Positions 23,199 to 34,420 of a stretch of DNA of 64,000 bases are shown here, in pieces; positions within the stretch are counted from its first letter, which is position 1; each line of letters opens with the position of its first letter. Under the pieces are notes generated by a model. That model had not been told where the DNA came from. It did not search any database and saw only the letters and a program-made list of their open reading frames with translations. Where the stretch lies: positions 118,771,987 through 118,835,986 of the forward strand of contig NC_081185.1 of the NCBI RefSeq assembly GCF_029867415.1, given 5' to 3'. This stretch comes from Vicia villosa (taxonomy: Eukaryota > Streptophyta > Magnoliopsida > Fabales > Fabaceae). The position numbers and the translations under genes are program-made.

Positions 23199-23930
23199 GG
23201 GAGTTTATCCCCTGTAATATTTTTTGTTTAATTTTCCTCCATATTTGGTGTTAAATTTACACGCTTAGGGGGTAACCCAAACAAAAAAATATTACAGGAG
23301 GAAACTAAAAAAAATATTATCAGGGGATAAAGCGAGTTTCGCATATATTACAGGGGTGCAAACTTCTTTTAGAGGTCTTACCTACTAAAAAATACTTGAG
23401 TTTTGTTTTGAATTTATTGTTTCTTGTATATCCTACCATTACCTTTTTAATTCCATTGTTGTTAATTGTTTACCTTATTATTGTTCTGTTTTGTTCTCTA
23501 AGACTTTGTTTGCGAGTTTGGAGGGAAGGGGATGGAAAAGCTTCCGAAAATTAAATTTTAAAAAAATATAGAAAATTATTTGTCATTTTTTGAAAAAATA
23601 ATTTTGTTTAGAATGATAAAAGAGACATTATCATTATGATATTTTTTATTTTTCTGAATAATATAACAACTTAAAAGATATTTGGAAAATCTATGTAAGC
23701 CCTCCAAAACTCTTCAAAATCCTCCTTCAATATAATTTTTGAGTTCCTCCATTTTATGAGGTTTTTAATGTTATGAATAAAATCAACTCTCCAAAAAAAA
23801 CTCTCCTACCCAAAATATTTTTATTCTTTTCACTCAATTCTTCTTATTTTTTAAAGTCCTTCACTTTCTTCCCCTCATAACTTGCAAACAAAACCTTAGT
23901 GAATGGTGTGTGTAGAGATTCAATGGAGTG
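23199..23930. repeat. Right copy of the long direct duplication
   Basis: Starts inside the foldback MITE (TTTATCCCCTGTAATATT) and runs through the second 400-bp MITE to AGATTCAATGGAGTG. Flanking sequence then continues as TAATTCTTC. It matches 11183-13187 minus that copy's LTR insertion. Confidence 0.75.
23499..23898. mobile_element. MITE, about 400 bp, second copy
   Basis: Ends TAAGACTTTGTTTGCGAG and CTTGCAAACAAAACCTTA mirror each other. The interior matches 12737-13135. It lies inside the long duplication, so both copies come from one MITE insertion. Confidence 0.65.
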
Positions 23931-25334
23931 TAATTCTTCTAATGTGATGGGTGGTTTTGGAGAAAACTGTGGTGGGTTTTGTCCTCCAATGATAATGATG
24001 AGATTGTGAACTGTGATGTTATGTTGTGGTTTTATTGGATTTGGTTAACTTCAGAATATGACTATTGGATTTCTTTTTTTAATTGTTTTTAAGTTATTTT
24101 TACTAATTTTGTAACCTTCACAATCATTGTATGTTTTTTTAGTAAATGACTAGTAACAAACTCGTGCATTCGCACAGGTTCTGGTACAGGACACGCATTT
24201 GTTTCAGATGTATATTTTTAAATAGAAAAATGTCAGGTTATCCGTGAAAAAATAATAACTGAATGTATAATTAATTAAAAAATATTTTGATCAGTAACTT
24301 CATGATTCCATTAATAATCAATATTTTGATCAATAACTTCGTGTTTCCATGTACAAATATTATTTTTATTTGGATATCATTATCAAAAAGAGTATGGACC
24401 AATAGTAAATTTTTGTATATAAAAATATTTAGATTAATAATAAAAATTTTCCCATATACAATTTTTTGCTCAAAAATATTTATATAATAAATATTTTTTT
24501 ATATAAAAATATTTAGATCAATAATAAAATTTTTCCAGTACATAAATATTAGTTTTGTTTAGGTATCGGTTACAAAAATATCTGGATCAATAGTAAATTT
24601 TCGTATATAAAAATATTTAGATCAATAATAGATTTTTTCTCGTATACTATTTTTATAAGAAATATTTAGATCATAAATACCATTTTTTGTATAAAAAAAT
24701 ATTAGTTAAATAATTACATGAATAATATATAACTGATTTTTCCATATATTAATTATAAAAAAATTGTATCTTAAATTAAAAAAAAATAAAAATAAAAAGT
24801 ATTAGTAATAAATATTAAAAAAAACAAATTTTCCCGTATTTGAATTCATAAATTATTTTAAATAAACTTCTTTTTTATTTTCTTAAACTGTACGAAAAAA
24901 TCAATGACTCGTGTACTTTTATTTTCTTTTTATTTTCTTAAATATCTATGACCCGTGTATTTTTATATTTACATCAATTATACAAACATCAATGATAATT
25001 ATTATAATTATTATTGAATATAATAAATGATATAAAATAATATTAACATCTCATCATTTCTTTTAAAATTTAATATGAGTTAAAAGGTAGTGCACATTTT
25101 CCACTGTCATTCAATAGAGAATCACCTATATGTCATGTTATTGAAGTTTTTTTAAAATAAAATAATGCTTTAATTGGATACATGTGGTGATTGGTTGACA
25201 ATGTAAAAATATTTTACACTGTAAGTGCATGACCCCTCTTCTCATTTAATATTATTAATTATATTTGGACCAAATAATAACTCACTTTTATTCGTTATTT
25301 ATCATTCGATTAAATTTTAAAATAATACTAACAT
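23931..25334. other. AT-rich stretch with diverged short tandem repeats and a possible Helitron-like end
   Basis: No gene seen. CTAG at 24150-24153 is followed on the plus strand by CTCGTGCATTCGCACAGG (24161-24178), a weak stem-loop. Read on the minus strand this is hairpin, 7 bases, CTAG, T, the Helitron 3'-end layout, but the stem is imperfect. Between about 24290 and 24720 a segment of the form TATAAAAATATTTAGATCAA recurs several times with drift. Confidence 0.35.
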
Positions 25335-25339
25335 CTCAT

Positions 25340-26117
25340 TGTTACCCTAGGTTTTCGACTTACCAACAAATGGGCAACTGGGGCTCAAAATTGGTAATTG
25401 GGCCCTAAATTGGTAATTGGGCCTCAATTAAATAATTACATTGCCATTTGGGTCGAAGTGGTTCGACTAAGTAATGCTTAGTAGTCGAAGTTGTTCGACT
25501 AGAAAGATAATCAGAGGCTTCAGCGTTCGATCAGAAGTATGCGAAGACTTAAGAATTTTGCTGCAGAAACTGAAGTGGAAGTCGAGAGGTATTAGAAGTT
25601 AAGAGACAGTTTCAAGCAGTTTTCTGGCAGTTCTTACAGGACGCGTGGAGGTCTCACAATTGAAGATCTTGCATTGTCGAAGACACGTGTTGACTGATAA
25701 CCTGTCGACCGTTAGTAGTAGTTATTTTATTTTTACTATTTAAGCAAGTTCCATAGGAATAGTTAGAGGTCCGCATTTTCTACATAAACACAAGTAAACT
25801 CAAATCTCTGTGCAAAAATGAGTAACGAGTGCAACTTTAGAATGTACGTATGCGTACCAGTTTAATTAATGCAATCATTTTACGTTATATCTCATCTTTC
25901 AGTGCACATTTACTGCTTTTTTATTGCTTTGATTTACTTTAAAGCCTTTAATTTCAGTGTTTACTTTTATTTTAAAGTTACTGTTGCATTTAATACAAAC
26001 CAGATACACATAACATAACAAAATAAAGCAATTAGTCCTGGAGTATTCTAGTTGATTCCGCAAAAGTAACCTTTAAAAAGGAAACTAGCGCTCGTTTACC
26101 ATTTTTCTGGGTAAACA
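25340..26117 (+). repeat. 5' LTR of Tat element
   Basis: Starts TGTTACCCTAGG and ends CTGGGTAAACA. The ends are short inverted repeats (TGTTACCC/GGGTAAACA). Confidence 0.92.
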
Positions 26118-26120
26118 AAT

Positions 26121-26138
26121 TGGCACGCCCAGTGGGAC
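26121..26138 (+). other. Primer binding site of Tat element
   Basis: TGGCACGCCCAGTGGGAC starts three bases after the 5' LTR. The TGG start is what a tRNA CCA end requires. I could not assign the tRNA from memory. Confidence 0.65.
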
Positions 26139-26184
26139 ACGTCAATTGTTGTTTGTTTTATATTTGTTAGTATAATATTTATGT

Positions 26185-29100
26185 ATGATATTAAGAAGTG
26201 GTCGGAAATTAACTAACATGGCTGAAGTAAATACAAATAATTCTGATCTTTCTGGAAATCAAGGAGGTCTTCTAACCGGAGCAACACCACAAAATGCCGC
26301 AGATTCATCCCCAGTGGGAACAACAAATACTGGTGGATCGACGGCAGCAATAATGGTATCATCACCAACGAATGTACGGTCACCGTTGAATCCATTACGA
26401 CCGCCGTTTCATGGAATGATGCCTCCACCATGTTTTAACCCTCAGTTTGGAATGCCCACGTCTATGATGCAAGGTTTGCACATAAATCCTTCATTATATT
26501 CTGACAGCATGATGGCTACAAGCACATCAAATCCAGGGGGTCGACCTATAGGCATAGGATATAATCACCAGGTTTTGCCATCTTTAAGTACTACGTCAAT
26601 GTTGTCAATTCGAAAACAAATGGACGAAAGTAATCATGAAATGGTGAATGCCCTTACTCAACAAATGGGAACTGTTTTTACTCCCATGATAAATAACACG
26701 AATCAAAGTTATGAAACATTGACGGGACAAATGGCCAGAATTGCAGATTTCTTTGGAGCGCCCCCACAACCAAACCTTTCGACTACTCAAGGGTCGAATG
26801 TGAGAGGGGTCGAACCTATAGGACAAGGAGATCAAATTGAGCAAGAGATCCCTAGAATAGTACAAAGGCATCAAGATGCTGACCAGGTTCTTAGGAACAT
26901 CCAGCAAGATGTCAATATTGGACACAATAATATCTCTAATGTAGTTGAACAAATTTTAGTTCAGAATGGAATAAATGTAGGTTTGCATAGACCAAATTTC
27001 GTTTCCCCGTTGTCAGAATATGTAAGGCAAACAGAATTGCCTAGGGGGTGGAAAGTCCCAAAATTCACCAAATTTGCTGGTGAGACTGGCGAGTCGACGG
27101 TCGAACATATTGCTAGGTTCCAGAAAGAGGCTGGAGAAATAGCAAACAATGAAAATCTAAAGATGAAGTATTTTCCAAGTTCTTTAACGAAAAACGCATT
27201 TACTTGGTTCACGACCTTATCTCCCCAATCTTTGTTCTCATGGAACCAATTAGAACGATTGTTTCATGAACAATTTTATATGGGACAGTCGAAAATCAGC
27301 TTGAAAGAATTGGCTGGAGTTAGGCGAAAGGGTACAGAACCAGTCGATGACTATCTAAACCGTTTTAGGTTACTGAAAGCTAGATGTTTTACACAAATTC
27401 CTGAACATGAGTTAGTCGAAATGGCTGCAGGTGGGTTAGATTATTCCATAAGGAAGAAATTTGACACCCAACATTTGAGAGACATGGCACAACTGGCAGA
27501 TAGAGTACGCCAGGTCGAAAGGCTAAAAGCTGAAAAAGCCAGAGCTAGTAAATATCATAAGAAAGAAAAAATAGCTTATGTTACTACAAGTGAGTTCGAC
27601 TCTAATAGCGACAGTGAATACGAAGAGGGAGAGGTCAACGTGGCTGAATTAAAGCCAGGACCACCATATATCTGTAAATTGCTTAAACCTTCAAAAGATA
27701 AAAATCTGGTTGAAAGTAAGAATGAAAAATTTTCTAGTAAAACGTATTCATTTGATATAAAAAAATGTGATGAAATATTTGATTTGTTGGTTTCTGATGG
27801 GCAAATCATAGTACCCCCGGGACTTAAAAATCCTCCTCTTGAACAAAAGAAAAAAAGAGGATTTTGTAAATTTCATAATTTCTTGGGTCATAAAACTTCT
27901 CAATGTGTCCTTTTCAGGGATTTAGTGCAAAAAGCTTTGAAAGAAGGAAGGTTACAGTTTGGAGAAAAGACAAAGTCATCAATGCAAGTTGATACTGATC
28001 CTTTGCAAGTCGAAGAGGCTCACTATACTGAGCTTGCTGATGTGATGATGGTCGAGACTACTGATGGTTTCGTTAGAAAGCAAAACGGCGCTACTGATGG
28101 CAAAGTTTTGAACATGGTTTATCCTGAACCAAAAGAGAGTCTTTTGAAATTCCTTGAGAGATGCCACAATAACAATTCTCAAGTTGGATTATGCCCAAGG
28201 TGTGATGCTGTTTTCAATGTCGATGCTGCAAACAAAGTGAGGTTCGACCCTCGTCGAGGCAAGAATCGTCAATTCATGTATACAGGAGAAAACAGTGGTC
28301 GAAGGGCTGGAGAATACAGGAAGATGTTTGAAAAACCAAGGACTTTCCGTCCTAAGACGGATGTCCCTGAAGACAAATGGGTGAAACCCATTAACTTCAG
28401 AGGTAAACGCCCAGAATGGCAGATTCAAGGCGATGGAACCAATGCTGAAGGTTCTTGGACTGATAGTGGATCTAAAAGAAAAGATTACATATCTCCAAAC
28501 TACAAAGGAAAGAACCCCATGACTCGAACGCAGTGGAGACGTTACCAAAGAAGCCACAAGAATGGACAAGAAGGTTTGAAAATGGTGCAGGCAGGATTTT
28601 CTCACTATCAGTCAAAACCTTTTCACAGGAAGTTGACTGAAGAACAGGCTAAAATAGCAAATGAAAGATTAGTTGCTGGGATGATCCTAGGAAAGGAACT
28701 CATCAAAGAACTAGTTGATGATGATGCCCCGGCTCTCAATACGGGGAAAGAGCCTGAATATTCTCCACTGTCGGACGAAGAGGTCGACGACAACTTTGAC
28801 ATAGAGTCAGATGAGTTGCTAATCGACTGTGGAATTGTCTCTGTACTTCCAGCAGAGTTCGACAGAGTATCTGAGGTATCTGAGAACGAAGATGATTTTC
28901 TTCCTGACGAGAATGTGGAAGAAACACCTGTCTGTTACTATGTAATGGGAAAAGGGGTAGTAGAAGAGCAAAAGGCTGTGTTTGAGAGGCCAGGTCGAGG
29001 AATGATGTATCATTTGAAGCCTTTATTCATAAGGGCGAAAGTGGATGGTGTTCCAATAAACAAAGTGTTTGTCGATGGTGGGGCTGCTGTAAACTTAATG

Positions 29101-29625
29101 CCCTATTCTTCACTTCAAAAAGTGGGAAAGTCTGACAAAGACTTAAGACCCCATAATATGGTACTGTCAAATTATGAGGGCAAGACAAGTGGAATACTTG
29201 GAGTAATTCAAGTAAAACTAGCTGTTGGTTCGTCTGTCAGGTCAACCGTCTTCATGGTGATTGCATCGCAGGCAAATTTTAAACTGCTGTTGGGTCGAGA
29301 ATGGATCCATGGTATTGGGGCAGTTCCTTCCACCTTACATCAGCGTGTGGCCATTTGGAGGTCAGATGGTATAGTGGAGAATATTGAAGCTGACCAAAGT
29401 TATTACAAAACTGAAAGTGGTCGCAGACACTTCGACCAGCATTTGGCAAATGTAGCTCTTTGCTACAAAGCAGAAGATGTATATCCTTCTGATGAAAGTG
29501 TGTCTAAGTATCTGAACTTAGACCCAAATTATGGTTTCATTTGGAATAAAGAAGATCCTAATGAACCATTGAACCATGAAAGTCCTCCAGAGCAGAGGAC
29601 AACAATCAAAGACGATGACCACTAA
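26185..29625 (+). CDS. Tat gag-protease ORF
   Basis: 1146-residue intact frame. An N-terminal low-complexity Asn/Pro/Met-rich part (1-270) is followed by the gag capsid region (about 285-440, with LKMKYFPSSLTKNAFTWF and WNQLERLFHEQFY), a single Cys/His cluster (CKFHNFLGHKTSQC, about 557-570), and an aspartic protease. The protease active site reads VDGGAAVNLMP (about 965), with Gly where retroviral-type proteases have Ser/Thr; I recall DGGA as usual for this Tat branch. The ORF packages element RNA and matures the polyprotein. It overlaps pol by 50 bp in a different frame, so pol needs a frameshift, splicing or separate initiation. No lesion seen. Confidence 0.88.
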   Translation: MILRSGRKLTNMAEVNTNNSDLSGNQGGLLTGATPQNAADSSPVGTTNTGGSTAAIMVSSPTNVRSPLNPLRPPFHGMMPPPCFNPQFGMPTSMMQGLHINPSLYSDSMMATSTSNPGGRPIGIGYNHQVLPSLSTTSMLSIRKQMDESNHEMVNALTQQMGTVFTPMINNTNQSYETLTGQMARIADFFGAPPQPNLSTTQGSNVRGVEPIGQGDQIEQEIPRIVQRHQDADQVLRNIQQDVNIGHNNISNVVEQILVQNGINVGLHRPNFVSPLSEYVRQTELPRGWKVPKFTKFAGETGESTVEHIARFQKEAGEIANNENLKMKYFPSSLTKNAFTWFTTLSPQSLFSWNQLERLFHEQFYMGQSKISLKELAGVRRKGTEPVDDYLNRFRLLKARCFTQIPEHELVEMAAGGLDYSIRKKFDTQHLRDMAQLADRVRQVERLKAEKARASKYHKKEKIAYVTTSEFDSNSDSEYEEGEVNVAELKPGPPYICKLLKPSKDKNLVESKNEKFSSKTYSFDIKKCDEIFDLLVSDGQIIVPPGLKNPPLEQKKKRGFCKFHNFLGHKTSQCVLFRDLVQKALKEGRLQFGEKTKSSMQVDTDPLQVEEAHYTELADVMMVETTDGFVRKQNGATDGKVLNMVYPEPKESLLKFLERCHNNNSQVGLCPRCDAVFNVDAANKVRFDPRRGKNRQFMYTGENSGRRAGEYRKMFEKPRTFRPKTDVPEDKWVKPINFRGKRPEWQIQGDGTNAEGSWTDSGSKRKDYISPNYKGKNPMTRTQWRRYQRSHKNGQEGLKMVQAGFSHYQSKPFHRKLTEEQAKIANERLVAGMILGKELIKELVDDDAPALNTGKEPEYSPLSDEEVDDNFDIESDELLIDCGIVSVLPAEFDRVSEVSENEDDFLPDENVEETPVCYYVMGKGVVEEQKAVFERPGRGMMYHLKPLFIRAKVDGVPINKVFVDGGAAVNLMPYSSLQKVGKSDKDLRPHNMVLSNYEGKTSGILGVIQVKLAVGSSVRSTVFMVIASQANFKLLLGREWIHGIGAVPSTLHQRVAIWRSDGIVENIEADQSYYKTESGRRHFDQHLANVALCYKAEDVYPSDESVSKYLNLDPNYGFIWNKEDPNEPLNHESPPEQRTTIKDDDH

Positions 29626-32600
29626 GTCAGAATACCTGGCTCGAATAACGGCCTATTTGGCCGAAAACAAAGAAAAAGCGGCTTTAGAAGCCGAACTAGA
29701 GAAAAATATGACGATTGAGGCCATGATAGTAAAAAATGAAAACGATCAAGAAGTCGATCACCAAGTCGAACGACTTGACGGGATATACGATGACGAACCT
29801 TTAGGTTTCGAAATGGATCCATCAGGATCGGTAAAAAGGATGCAAGCTCAAGATCCTCTTGAGGAAATTGACTTAGGTGATGGAGTCATTAAAAGGCCTA
29901 CTTATGTAAGTACAAGGCTTACAAGTGACCTAAAGACCAAGTTGATTCGACTTTTGAAAGAATACAAAGATTGTTTTGCACGGGATTACAATGAAATGCC
30001 TGGTTTAAGTCGACATGTGGTGGAACATCGACTACCACTAGACCCAGGGAAGAAACCTATCAAGCAGCTTCCTAGAAGATTTGCGCCAGAGGTTATGGAA
30101 AAAATCAAAATAGAAATTGAAAGATTGCTGAAAAGCAAGTTTATTCGAACTGCGAGGTATGTCGAATGGTTAGCTAATATAGTGCCTGTCATAAAGAAAA
30201 ATGGTAGCCTTCGTGTATGCATAGATTTCAGAGATTTAAATAAGGCTACTCCTAAAGATGAATATCCCATGCCAGTTGTTGAAATGTTAGTCGACTCTGC
30301 AGCCGGATTTGAATATCTCAGTTTATTGGATGGATATTCAGGTTATAACCAAATTTTTATAGCTGACGAAGATGTACCTAAGACAGCGTTTCGATGCCCA
30401 GGTGCTTTAGGAACTTATGAATGGGTGGTAATTCCTTTTGGTTTAAAAAATGCTGGAGCTACATACCAACGAGCCATGAATTCCATGTTTCATGATTTTA
30501 TTGACAAGTTTATGCAGGTTTATATTGATGATATTGTAATAAAATCTAACTCTGAAAATGGTCACTTAGACCATCTTCGACAATCTTTTGAACGTATGAG
30601 GAAATATGGACTCAAAATGAACCCTTTAAAATGTGCTTTTGGTGTACATGCAGGGGATTTCCTAGGCTTCGTGGTTCACAAGAAAGGCATTGAGATAAAC
30701 CAAAATAAGACGAAAGCAATCTTGGAGCTAAAGGCGCCAGAAACAAAGAAACAACTCCAGTCATTGTTGGGGAAGATTAATTTCTTGAGGAGATTCATCT
30801 CAAATCTAAGTGGCAAAACGAAGATATTTTCGCCACTTGTGAAACTCAAGAACCAAGATCAATTCAAATGGGAACAAGAACATCAACAGGCATTCGACCA
30901 AATAAAAGCTTATTTAACTAAGCCTCCTATTTTGTTACCCCCCAATAGGACAAAAAGTATGAAGTTATACATAGCTGCATCAGGCTCGACAATTGGGAGT
31001 ATGTTGGCCCAAGAATATGATAATGGCGTCGAAAGAGCCATATATTATCTAAGTCGAACCCTAGTAGATGCTGAAACTAGGTATAATGATATTGAAAAAT
31101 TATGCTTATGCTTGTACTTCTCATGTAATAAACTTAAGCAATATATAAAGCCTGTTGATGTGTATGTGTCTTATCATTTTGATATTATTAAACATATGTT
31201 GTCTAAACCAATTTTGCATAGTCGAATTGGTAAGTGGGCCTTAGCGCTAACTGAATTTTCCTTGACATATGTCCCTTTAAAAGCTATGAAAGGACAAGTT
31301 GTGGCTGATTTTATAGTCGACCATGGATTAGTCGAATTGTCTGTAAATCAAGTCGAACGAGCTAACTGGAAACTGTTTTTTGATGGTTCTAGTCACAAAA
31401 ATGGATCAGGCATTGGAGTCTTGATTATTTCTCCCAAAGGACTTCCAACAAAGTTCCATTATAAAATGAAAGAAGTATGCTCTAACAATGAGGTCGAATA
31501 TGAAGCCTTGATAACTGGTTTGAAGACCCTAATAGATTTAGGGGCAAAACGAGTTGAGATTCGAGGTGATTCTGAGCCAATAATTCGACAAATCAAAAAA
31601 GAGTATAAATGCATCAAAGAAAATCTAATAATGTATTATGCAATTGTGATACGCTTATTAGAAAAATTCGAACATGTTGAGATCTTGCATGTACCAAGAT
31701 CTAACAATTGCATTGCCAATGAATTGGCACAAATTGCTTCTGGGTATAGAGTTTCTAAAGACAAGTTGGAAGATATGGTCGAGATCAAGAATAAAGAAAC
31801 TCATGAAGTATTAGACAAATTGGGTCAATTGTCGACGTCAAAATTCGAGGGGGTAGATGATGATGTTGAAATTGAAAATTTGTATGCCTTGGAAATTTTT
31901 GCCATCGACAATATGACTGATGCTGATTGGAGAAACCCATTGGTCCAATACCTAAATAATCCAGTCGGAGGAACTGATCGAAAGATTAAATATAGAGCTC
32001 TAAACTATGTGATATTAGGAAATGATTTATACAAGAAAACAGCCGAGGGTGTATTGTTGAAATGCTTAAGTGAAGCTGAAGCATATTTGGCTGTGTCAGA
32101 AGTTCATAGTGGTGTTTGTGGAGCTCATCAATCAGGCCATAAGATGAAATGTTTGTTGTTTAGACAAGGTTTATATTGGCCAACAATGCTAAAAGACTGT
32201 ATTGAATATGCAAGAGGATGCCAAGAGTGCCAGAAATTTTCAGGCATTCAACATGTTCCAGCCAGTGAATTGCATGCGATTATCAAACCTTGGCCTTTTA
32301 GAGGATGGGCTTTGGATTTAATAGGAGAGATTAAACCTGCATCTTCTAAGCAACAAAGATTCATCTTAGTAGGAATAGATTATTTTACTAAATGGATAGA
32401 GGCAATCCCACTAGTTAATGCTGATCAAGAAGCAGTGATTAGTTTCATACAAAAACACATTATTTACAGATATGGGATTCCAGAAACTATTACTACTGAT
32501 CAAGGAACAATTGTTGTTGGTCAAAAAATGCAAGCTTTTGCAGCAGAAACAGGGTTTAAATTGCTAGCATCTACTCCATATTATGCCCAGGCAAATGGTC

Positions 32601-33193
32601 AGGTCGAAGCTGCTAATAAAGTTATCATAAATTTAATAAAGAAGCATGTGGGAAAAAAGCCAAGAAATTGGCATCAAACGCTCGACTAAATCCTTTGGGC
32701 TTGTCGAACGTCACCAAAGGAAGCAATAAAAACTACCCCATTTCGTTTAACATTTGGGCATGATGCTGTGTTGCCTGCAGAAATTTACCTACAGTCAACA
32801 AGAATTCAACGACAAAACAGTCTTTCGTATGACGAATACTGGAATATGATGTTAGATGAGTTAGTCGAATTAGACGAAGAGAGGCTAATAGCGTTGGATA
32901 GATTAATAAGACAAAAGGAAAAGGTGGCGAAGGCTTACAACAAGAAAGTCAAGGAGAAGACATTCATGGTAGGTGACTATGTATGGAAGGTTATTCTACC
33001 CATGGATCAAAGGAATAAGTTATTGGGTAAATGGTCCCCAAGTTGGGAAGGACCGTTTAAAATTTTGCAAGTGTTTTCAAACAATGCATATGAAATTGAA
33101 GAACTAAATTCAGATGGTCGAATCTTGAGGATAAATGGTAAATATTTGAAAAAATATAAACCTATACTTCAAGAAATTCGAATAAGAGAATAA
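29576..33193 (+). pseudogene. Tat pol: RT, RNase H, second RNase H, integrase; one stop
   Basis: Frame from 29576 to a TAA at 32687-32689, then the same frame stays open to the stop at 33193. Order: RT (about 30090-30680) with VYIDDIVIKS (about 30520); gypsy RNase H (about 30960-31330); archaeal-type RNase H beginning WKLFFDGSSHKNGSG (about 31366) with NNEVEYEALITGL; integrase with the H-H-C-C finger (about 32100-32235) and D, D, E in ALDLIGE, TTDQGT and GQVEAANK. After the stop, a 141-residue C-terminal piece (32768-33193) reads PAEIYLQSTR...GDYVWKV...WEGPFKI, the integrase tail. A single codon change near the integrase end breaks the protein, and the catalytic residues lie before it. Confidence 0.9.
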
Positions 33194-33329
33194 AAAACTA
33201 AGAGATTATATTAAAATGGCTAAAAGTCTTGGCCAGTCATTACAAAAAGTGCCTTCATAAAAGGCCCAGTCATTACAAAAAAAAAAAAAAAAAAACTGGC
33301 AAACCCTAAAGCCACTAAAATATCCAATA

Positions 33330-34061
33330 TTAGTGAACTCTTTGGTCGATGTCCTCCAAAGATAGTAGAGGCAGACTTTCGGCTTCGAACATCTCTATGC
33401 GCCCGGCCCTGCGCATTTTCTTCACTACACCTTGCTTGAGAAATAGGTAAGACAAGAATCTTCCATAAGGAAGACAAGTCACCATTCCTTGACGAGAGGC
33501 CGTCAAAGAGACAGCTTCCACGAGTTGTTTAAAAATCAAAAGAGGAAAGTTGATTTTCTTCCCTTGAAGAGCACAAGAAATGAACTCCAAGTCTTCCACC
33601 ATGATGTTATTTTTATTATGGTTGCGCGGACGAAAGTTGCATACCAAAAGTTGGTGCCAAATTTTGATGACTTTGGCACAAAAGGGGTCATTGTCCATGA
33701 GATCCCTTAACATATTAGAAGTGTTCATATCGGAAATATTGTCAACAAACGTTGCACCGGTATTGCTGCATTTCAACAAATCAGAAATTGTTGAGGGAGT
33801 GATGATGACATGAGCCCCTCGAATGGTGGAGGTTATAGTAGTCCTCCCTTCTGGATCTATGCGCAAAGATGCAAATCTCCAGAACTCAATCAGCATGCAG
33901 GGATAGATGTTTCCATCTAGAATTTCAGGATAAAATGCAAGCCCCTGGCTAGCATAGAGGGCACGAGCATTGATATGATTCGCATCAAACTCTTCTGCAG
34001 AAAGCTTAAATTCTTTCTTAATGCAGGATCTTATGTTGGCATTTGTTAAAGGTTGTGCCAT
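33330..34061 (-). CDS. Antisense extra ORF of Tat element (putative plant transposon protein)
   Basis: 243-residue intact ORF opposite to gag-pol, between pol and the 3' LTR. It starts MAQPLTNANIRSC and has FYPEILDGNIYPCMLIEFWR, ITPSTISDLLKC and LPYGRFLSYLFLKQGVV blocks. I know this style from proteins annotated as putative plant transposon protein in legumes. Its function is unknown; no catalytic motif, signal peptide or membrane helix is evident. Extra ORFs in this position and orientation are known in Tat elements such as Grande and Retand. A TATA box lies upstream on the same strand. An uninterrupted frame of this length in an element whose pol has a stop argues it was under selection until recently. 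Confidence 0.75.
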   Translation of the reverse strand: MAQPLTNANIRSCIKKEFKLSAEEFDANHINARALYASQGLAFYPEILDGNIYPCMLIEFWRFASLRIDPEGRTTITSTIRGAHVIITPSTISDLLKCSNTGATFVDNISDMNTSNMLRDLMDNDPFCAKVIKIWHQLLVCNFRPRNHNKNNIMVEDLEFISCALQGKKINFPLLIFKQLVEAVSLTASRQGMVTCLPYGRFLSYLFLKQGVVKKMRRAGRIEMFEAESLPLLSLEDIDQRVH

Positions 34062-34141
34062 AGTTTGAAAAGATTGAAAAGATGAAAGAGTTTAAGGTGT
34101 TGTGCGTAAGGAGATGTAAAAAAGAAGTGGAAGGAATGAGG

Positions 34142-34151
34142 CTATATATAG
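34142..34151 (-). promoter_or_regulatory. Candidate TATA box for the antisense ORF
   Basis: CTATATATAG, palindromic, about 81 bp upstream of the antisense start codon. It would give a leader of about 50 bases. It lies outside the LTR, so the antisense ORF may have its own promoter. Confidence 0.5.
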
Positions 34152-34404
34152 AGAATGTGTAGTTACTTCAGCAAGACAAACGTGGGGGAAGGAAGTTAGA
34201 AGATCAAAAATCGTATTAAATATCTTGGAAACTGACACAAGCAAGCTGGGAGCAGTTAATAGCCCATTACCTAGCGTTTAGGTAATAATTAGTGCCTGGG
34301 AAAATGAAACGTAATCATGGCGTAATGGGAAGTAACAAAAGTCGAAACCCAAGAAAGAACTGAAACGCCATCTTTTCTCTTTCCTAAAGTCAGTCGAAAG
34401 AAGT

Positions 34405-34420
34405 CGCTTGGGGGGCAATT
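34405..34420 (+). other. Polypurine tract of Tat element
   Basis: CGCTTGGGGGGCAATT directly before the 3' LTR start at 34421. The G-run is the likely plus-strand primer region. Confidence 0.7.
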
